25,673 bases of DNA, from contig JAZQUY010000027.1 of the NCBI GenBank assembly GCA_045631525.1, forward strand, positions 1-25,673, given 5' to 3'. The number at the start of each line of letters is the position of its first letter. Position 1 is the first letter of the stretch. The position numbers were made by a program, and so were the translations under genes. The notes under the pieces are model-generated. The model was not told where the DNA came from, did not search any database, and was given only the letters and a program-made list of their open reading frames with translations. Source of the DNA: SIG440 sp045631525. Its GTDB lineage: Bacteria; Bacillota; Clostridia; Monoglobales; Monoglobaceae. This document shows positions 24,001 to 25,673 of this stretch, one piece after another.

Positions 24001-24203
24001 ATTGACCTAAACATTCTATTATCAAAAGTTTTTAAAAAGGGTTCTTTAAAGTTAAGTGCGTGTCTAAGTTGTTCTCTAGATTGGCATAATTGAACCGCTT
24101 TTAAATAGCCGCTACCATCATTATATATCAGATAATTATTAAAATTATGATAAACGTTTCCTCGGTTAAGCATCAAATTTAAATAGTATGTTTCGCAATT
24201 CAT
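20979..24203 (-). CDS. dtcA: Detocs sensor kinase DtcA (helical-repeat sensor plus GHKL ATPase)
   Basis: 1074 residues, no signal peptide or membrane segments, so cytoplasmic. Residues ~1-620 are helix after helix in TPR-like style, the presumed phage-sensing part. Residues ~640-780 include STRVRHGAF (H712). A helical stretch (~840-895) could be the dimerisation region. The C-terminus is a divergent histidine-kinase ATPase: N-box LLIILNNAVMHSG (N955/N956), a degenerate D-box region LSFENNLS, and G-box EGGMGLYKIMYTI (1024-1036). A standard H-box is not visible, so the phosphorylated His cannot be named. Strongly AT-rich. The ATG is preceded by GAGGAG. Identification rests on the neighbours as well as the domains. 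Confidence 0.82.
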   Translation of the reverse strand: MNCETYYLNLMLNRGNVYHNFNNYLIYNDGSGYLKAVQLCQSREQLRHALNFKEPFLKTFDNRMFRSINFDRLPLNKIALLTSTFLFLYKPEINEFLSIKTEFEYSFLTKNYKKAKEILIQAYNKFGMSLWLLDNTSLLKNNFKCDIPFIENLSDIENAYYSIFNLKNNLREKQDYYIKRMSEMITPQRFIQSQVDFFKYLLFVSFPTSNEEWKNVIKMTYEFSLIDMYLAIDAFLQGGIGANSQNVLLNNCSEYIFNIKNIEGSSYLKNEVRTAEEMSNIIELFDNGCFEKVISYFFSNDCDMYSSFGAYKLVALSYLMTNSSLLDQADVCSVNILNSIVLILKKEKSNILDAINSLAIWARVLRTFQIQKNICLFLNRFAGYDMECFLQERSNSKADRCFYKFEYETTNPILMPCKSKFYKLNEDQLSAFWDSYSVNIAKYPDAQDYFREAYITYKVNDLVAENKYEEATALIVNAYIENKLFVILLSSEAIVNNILHKIGCRKNLSLEELCYIFINNIPEFIVARRDCFLDYFDNSNYDSPLELAKTSSESDIIVNFFLYYVCNKEMLPKLYRLFNSSEEVDDYRLKICEYLLENDKHLNKKQVMNEIERITKNRTLSKKLKEVEKSRLTINTDSFRINCFDKMIDEVDAYNNTEPETIIVKAITDGVVVMGLANSHDTILRNMYGIYCKEFCFGNHGIDMSLSTRVRHGAFSNQILKGFSDNNLSFNGHGSNKYFDELIERGAIEPDICNVLSSFAEKVQAKLDYFTQHTLKVVFDTPIEGAVFRYDFDNKELGEIYEKFKFVKTISIDDVIFVLNDFLVNKTNEYLKIIKEEKLPSLLTDIYSEIEELSLSVKKHIITLDTNKLIERLIVQSKTAIQNEFNFISQWFNLSEYNNWEDYSFKELIETCQEIAKTLFAGLSDVDLNYSSTENLLFNGSTFRHLVDVLLIILNNAVMHSGYKDDLRNLKIKVDVNNDSEFLYLSFENNLSANIDINILDERIKKINKDFSEKSYLKINTRQEGGMGLYKIMYTIFSVLKLGNNFFASRNDKIFRIEIQLKKEILVHDENINS

Positions 24204-24229
24204 AAAGAGGCACTCCTCAAATAATATTT

Positions 24230-24248
24230 GAATATTTATTAAATATTC
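24230..24248. promoter_or_regulatory. Perfect inverted repeat in the dtc leader
   Basis: GAATATTT-ATT-AAATATTC lies between the dtcA -10 box and ribosome site. Its position suits an operator. Very AT-rich, so chance is not excluded. Confidence 0.4.
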
Positions 24249-24287
24249 TTCCCAAAAGTAACATTAGATTACATTTTTCTACTTTTT

Positions 24288-24316
24288 AGTATAACACATA
24301 ATTTACAAATAAACAA
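24288..24316 (-). promoter_or_regulatory. Promoter of the dtcABC operon
   Basis: On the minus strand, -35 TTGTTT (24311-24316), 17-base spacer, -10 TATACT (24288-24293), about 80 bases before dtcA. Rest of the interval 24317-24494: a weak plus-strand promoter candidate (TGGACT 24440-24445, 17 bases, TATTGT 24463-24468) and nothing else seen. Confidence 0.6.
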
Positions 24317-24494
24317 TATTTTTATTGCATGCTTTTAATATGCCTAACTGTATTAAGAAAGAATTTTTAAATTTATTTAAGGAATCACCTAGAAATTAAT
24401 AATTTATAATGTGAAAATCATACATTGTTAATATTGTTCTGGACTTTCTTCGCTTCCTGTGATATTGTTTGTGTTGCCAAGGGAGGTGACACAA

Positions 24495-24716
24495 ATGGCA
24501 AGGTATACATTGGAAGACATTATGTATGGAGACAAATACGGAATTGAAAGTGCTGTGGTTGCTGAAGTATTCAAGATGGTTCAACAAGGAATGCCGGCAA
24601 AAGAAATTAAAGAAAAACTTAATATGATTTATGTCAAGCACGCACTGCTTGTAGCAAAGAAAATGCACGATGAAGGCGATTGTATTTCGGATAACGAAAT
24701 TACAATCGCCTTTTAA
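24495..24716 (+). CDS. Small protein of unknown function
   Basis: 73 residues from ATG 24495, with GGAGGTG 6 bases upstream; an open frame from 24459 lacks a ribosome site. Mostly helical and charged: YTLEDIMYGDKYGIESAVVAEVFKMV, then a turn and KEIKEKLNMIYVKHALLVAKKM, which could be a helix-turn-helix-like pair. Not recognised. Lying just ahead of the integrase and reading in the same direction, it might be a regulator or recombination accessory factor, but nothing proves that. Its last ~14 codons lie inside a terminator hairpin. Confidence 0.7.
   Translation: MARYTLEDIMYGDKYGIESAVVAEVFKMVQQGMPAKEIKEKLNMIYVKHALLVAKKMHDEGDCISDNEITIAF
24675..24716 (+). terminator. Terminator embedded in the 3' end of the small gene
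   Basis: GGCGATTGTATTTCG (24675-24689) pairs with CGAAATTACAATCGCC (24695-24710) except for one bulged T, followed by TTTT that runs into the TAA stop. Confidence 0.8.
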
Positions 24717-24752
24717 TATGATTAATAACGCAAATCATTGACAACTCTTATA

Positions 24753-24776
24753 TATTTTATCATTGGTGATAAAATA
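24753..24776. promoter_or_regulatory. Perfect inverted repeat upstream of the integrase
   Basis: TATTTTATCA-TTGG-TGATAAAATA, a 10-bp perfect palindrome with 4-base spacer, ends 8 bases before the ribosome site AAGGAG. A TTGACA lies upstream (24738-24743), but a good -10 at the right distance falls inside the palindrome, so an operator covering the promoter is plausible. Confidence 0.5.
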
Positions 24777-24799
24777 AAACTATAAGGAGTTGATTCAAA

Positions 24800-25639
24800 A
24801 TGAGAAAAATCACAAACGAACTAATACAAAAATTTAAAGCATATTTAATTGATGAGGAGAAGTCCTCCTCTACCTTGGATAAGTATATCCGTGACATCAC
24901 AGTATTTATGGAGTGGTGCAAAGAAACAGAATTGAACAAAAGTGTCGTACTTGAATACAAGCAACACGTAGTAAAAAAATATGCTCCGGCAAGTGTGAAT
25001 TCTATACTGTCCTCACTTAACAGTTTCTTTGCATATAACGAGTGGTATGACCTGAAGGTAAAGGCACTTAAAATCCAAAGACAAATATTTGCAAGCAAAG
25101 ATAAAGAACTGACAAAGGCTGAATATGAAAGATTGTTAGTTGCTGCAAAGCAAAAGAAAAACCAAAGATTGTATTACCTTATGCAAACCATATGTGCAAC
25201 AGGTATCCGTGTTTCTGAACTTAAATCCATAACGGTTTCTGCCGTCAAATCTGGACAAGCAGTAATCAACTGTAAAGGTAAAATGAGAATAGTTATCTTA
25301 CCAGAGCAACTTTGCAAGATGCTAAAAGACTATATAAAAGAAAACAATATAAAAAGTGGCTCCGTGTTTGTTAGCAAAAACGGAAAACCACTTGATAGAA
25401 GCAACATATGGTCAGATATGAAAAAGCTATGTGAAAGTGCAGGGGTATCAAAAGATAAAGTATTCCCTCACAATCTCCGCCATTTGTTTGCACGAACCTA
25501 CTACTCCATTCAAAAAGATGTCGTAAGACTTGCTGACATTCTTGGTCATTCAAATGTGAACACCACACGAATATACACAATGGAAACAGGCGAAATTCAC
25601 AGACAACAAATGCAAAAACTTGGGCTTTTGCGGTGCTGA
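24800..25639 (+). CDS. Tyrosine recombinase / integrase
   Basis: 279 residues. An N-terminal SAM-like core-binding domain (~5-85) is followed by the catalytic domain with the full set: R137 (ATGIRVSEL), a Lys near 159-161 in the beta-turn, H224 and R227 (PHNLRHLFART), H250 (LGHSN) and nucleophile Y259 (TRIYTME). It is compact, lacking the extra N-terminal arm-binding domain of large phage integrases, so XerC/D-like in size. AAGGAG is ~10 bases upstream of the ATG. Placed at the far end from the tRNA-Leu fragment, it is the likely enzyme that inserted this segment. Confidence 0.93.
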   Translation: MRKITNELIQKFKAYLIDEEKSSSTLDKYIRDITVFMEWCKETELNKSVVLEYKQHVVKKYAPASVNSILSSLNSFFAYNEWYDLKVKALKIQRQIFASKDKELTKAEYERLLVAAKQKKNQRLYYLMQTICATGIRVSELKSITVSAVKSGQAVINCKGKMRIVILPEQLCKMLKDYIKENNIKSGSVFVSKNGKPLDRSNIWSDMKKLCESAGVSKDKVFPHNLRHLFARTYYSIQKDVVRLADILGHSNVNTTRIYTMETGEIHRQQMQKLGLLRC

Positions 25640-25647
25640 AATAAAAA

Positions 25648-25673
25648 TACCACATAATCGACATTATGTGGTA
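25648..25673 (+). terminator. Hairpin after the integrase, at the window edge
   Basis: A perfect 11-bp inverted repeat TACCACATAAT/ATTATGTGGTA around CGAC. A T-run follows on the minus strand; whether one follows on the plus strand lies beyond the window. Probably the integrase terminator. Confidence 0.65.

Noticed and set aside
20979..24203. Ordinary two-component histidine kinase with transcriptional regulators
   Set aside because: No membrane sensor, no H-box, and neither receiver protein carries a DNA-binding domain. One receiver carries a PNP nucleosidase instead.

Overview
The window reads as a chromosomal piece of a low-GC Firmicute, most likely an anaerobic Clostridia member. The grounds are AT-rich intergenic DNA, strong AGGAGG-type ribosome sites, textbook TTGACA-17-TATAAT promoters, the asp23-nusB-xseA-xseB-ispA gene order, and a Rae1/YacP-type ribonuclease domain. 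Species cannot be named from the sequence.

Left part (1-9416, mostly minus strand). The first ~330 bases look like the leader of an rRNA operon running off the left edge: two tandem promoters with 17-base spacers, strong hairpins and a boxA-like stretch. Next come thrS (own promoter, short leader, no T-box), a secreted stalk-domain protein, ispA, xseB, xseA, a TsaD-like paralogue, nusB and an Asp23-family gene. The last seven form one tightly packed operon from a promoter near 8226-8254. Upstream lies a pair of half-size chromate-transporter genes.

Middle (9503-18274). Plus-strand genes encode a TrhA/hemolysin III membrane protein and a patatin-like lipase, followed by tRNA-Ser(UGA) and tRNA-Ser(GCU). 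After the second tRNA is a GC-rich non-coding stretch ending in a second copy of that tRNA's 3' end. On the minus strand are a small PQ-loop-like membrane protein and an 872-residue TetM-like ribosomal GTPase fused to a Rae1-type NYN endoribonuclease. A plus-strand surface cluster follows: a lipoprotein, an MBOAT O-acyltransferase and an AlgX/DHHW-type partner.

Right part (18282-25673) looks like one end of an integrated element. A 3' fragment of a minus-strand tRNA-Leu(UAG), beginning at its anticodon loop, marks the left junction, and a tyrosine recombinase lies at the far right. Between them are an AbrB/RelE toxin-antitoxin pair and a complete three-gene Detocs-type anti-phage system: dtcA (TPR-like sensor plus histidine-kinase ATPase), dtcB (lone receiver) and dtcC (receiver fused to a PNP-type nucleosidase expected to destroy ATP). 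The three dtc genes overlap and share one promoter. The intact tRNA-Leu(UAG) is predicted just beyond the right edge.

The most notable items are the Detocs operon with its tRNA-Leu island boundary, the ribosomal GTPase-Rae1 fusion, and the tRNA 3'-end copies placed behind two different tRNA genes.
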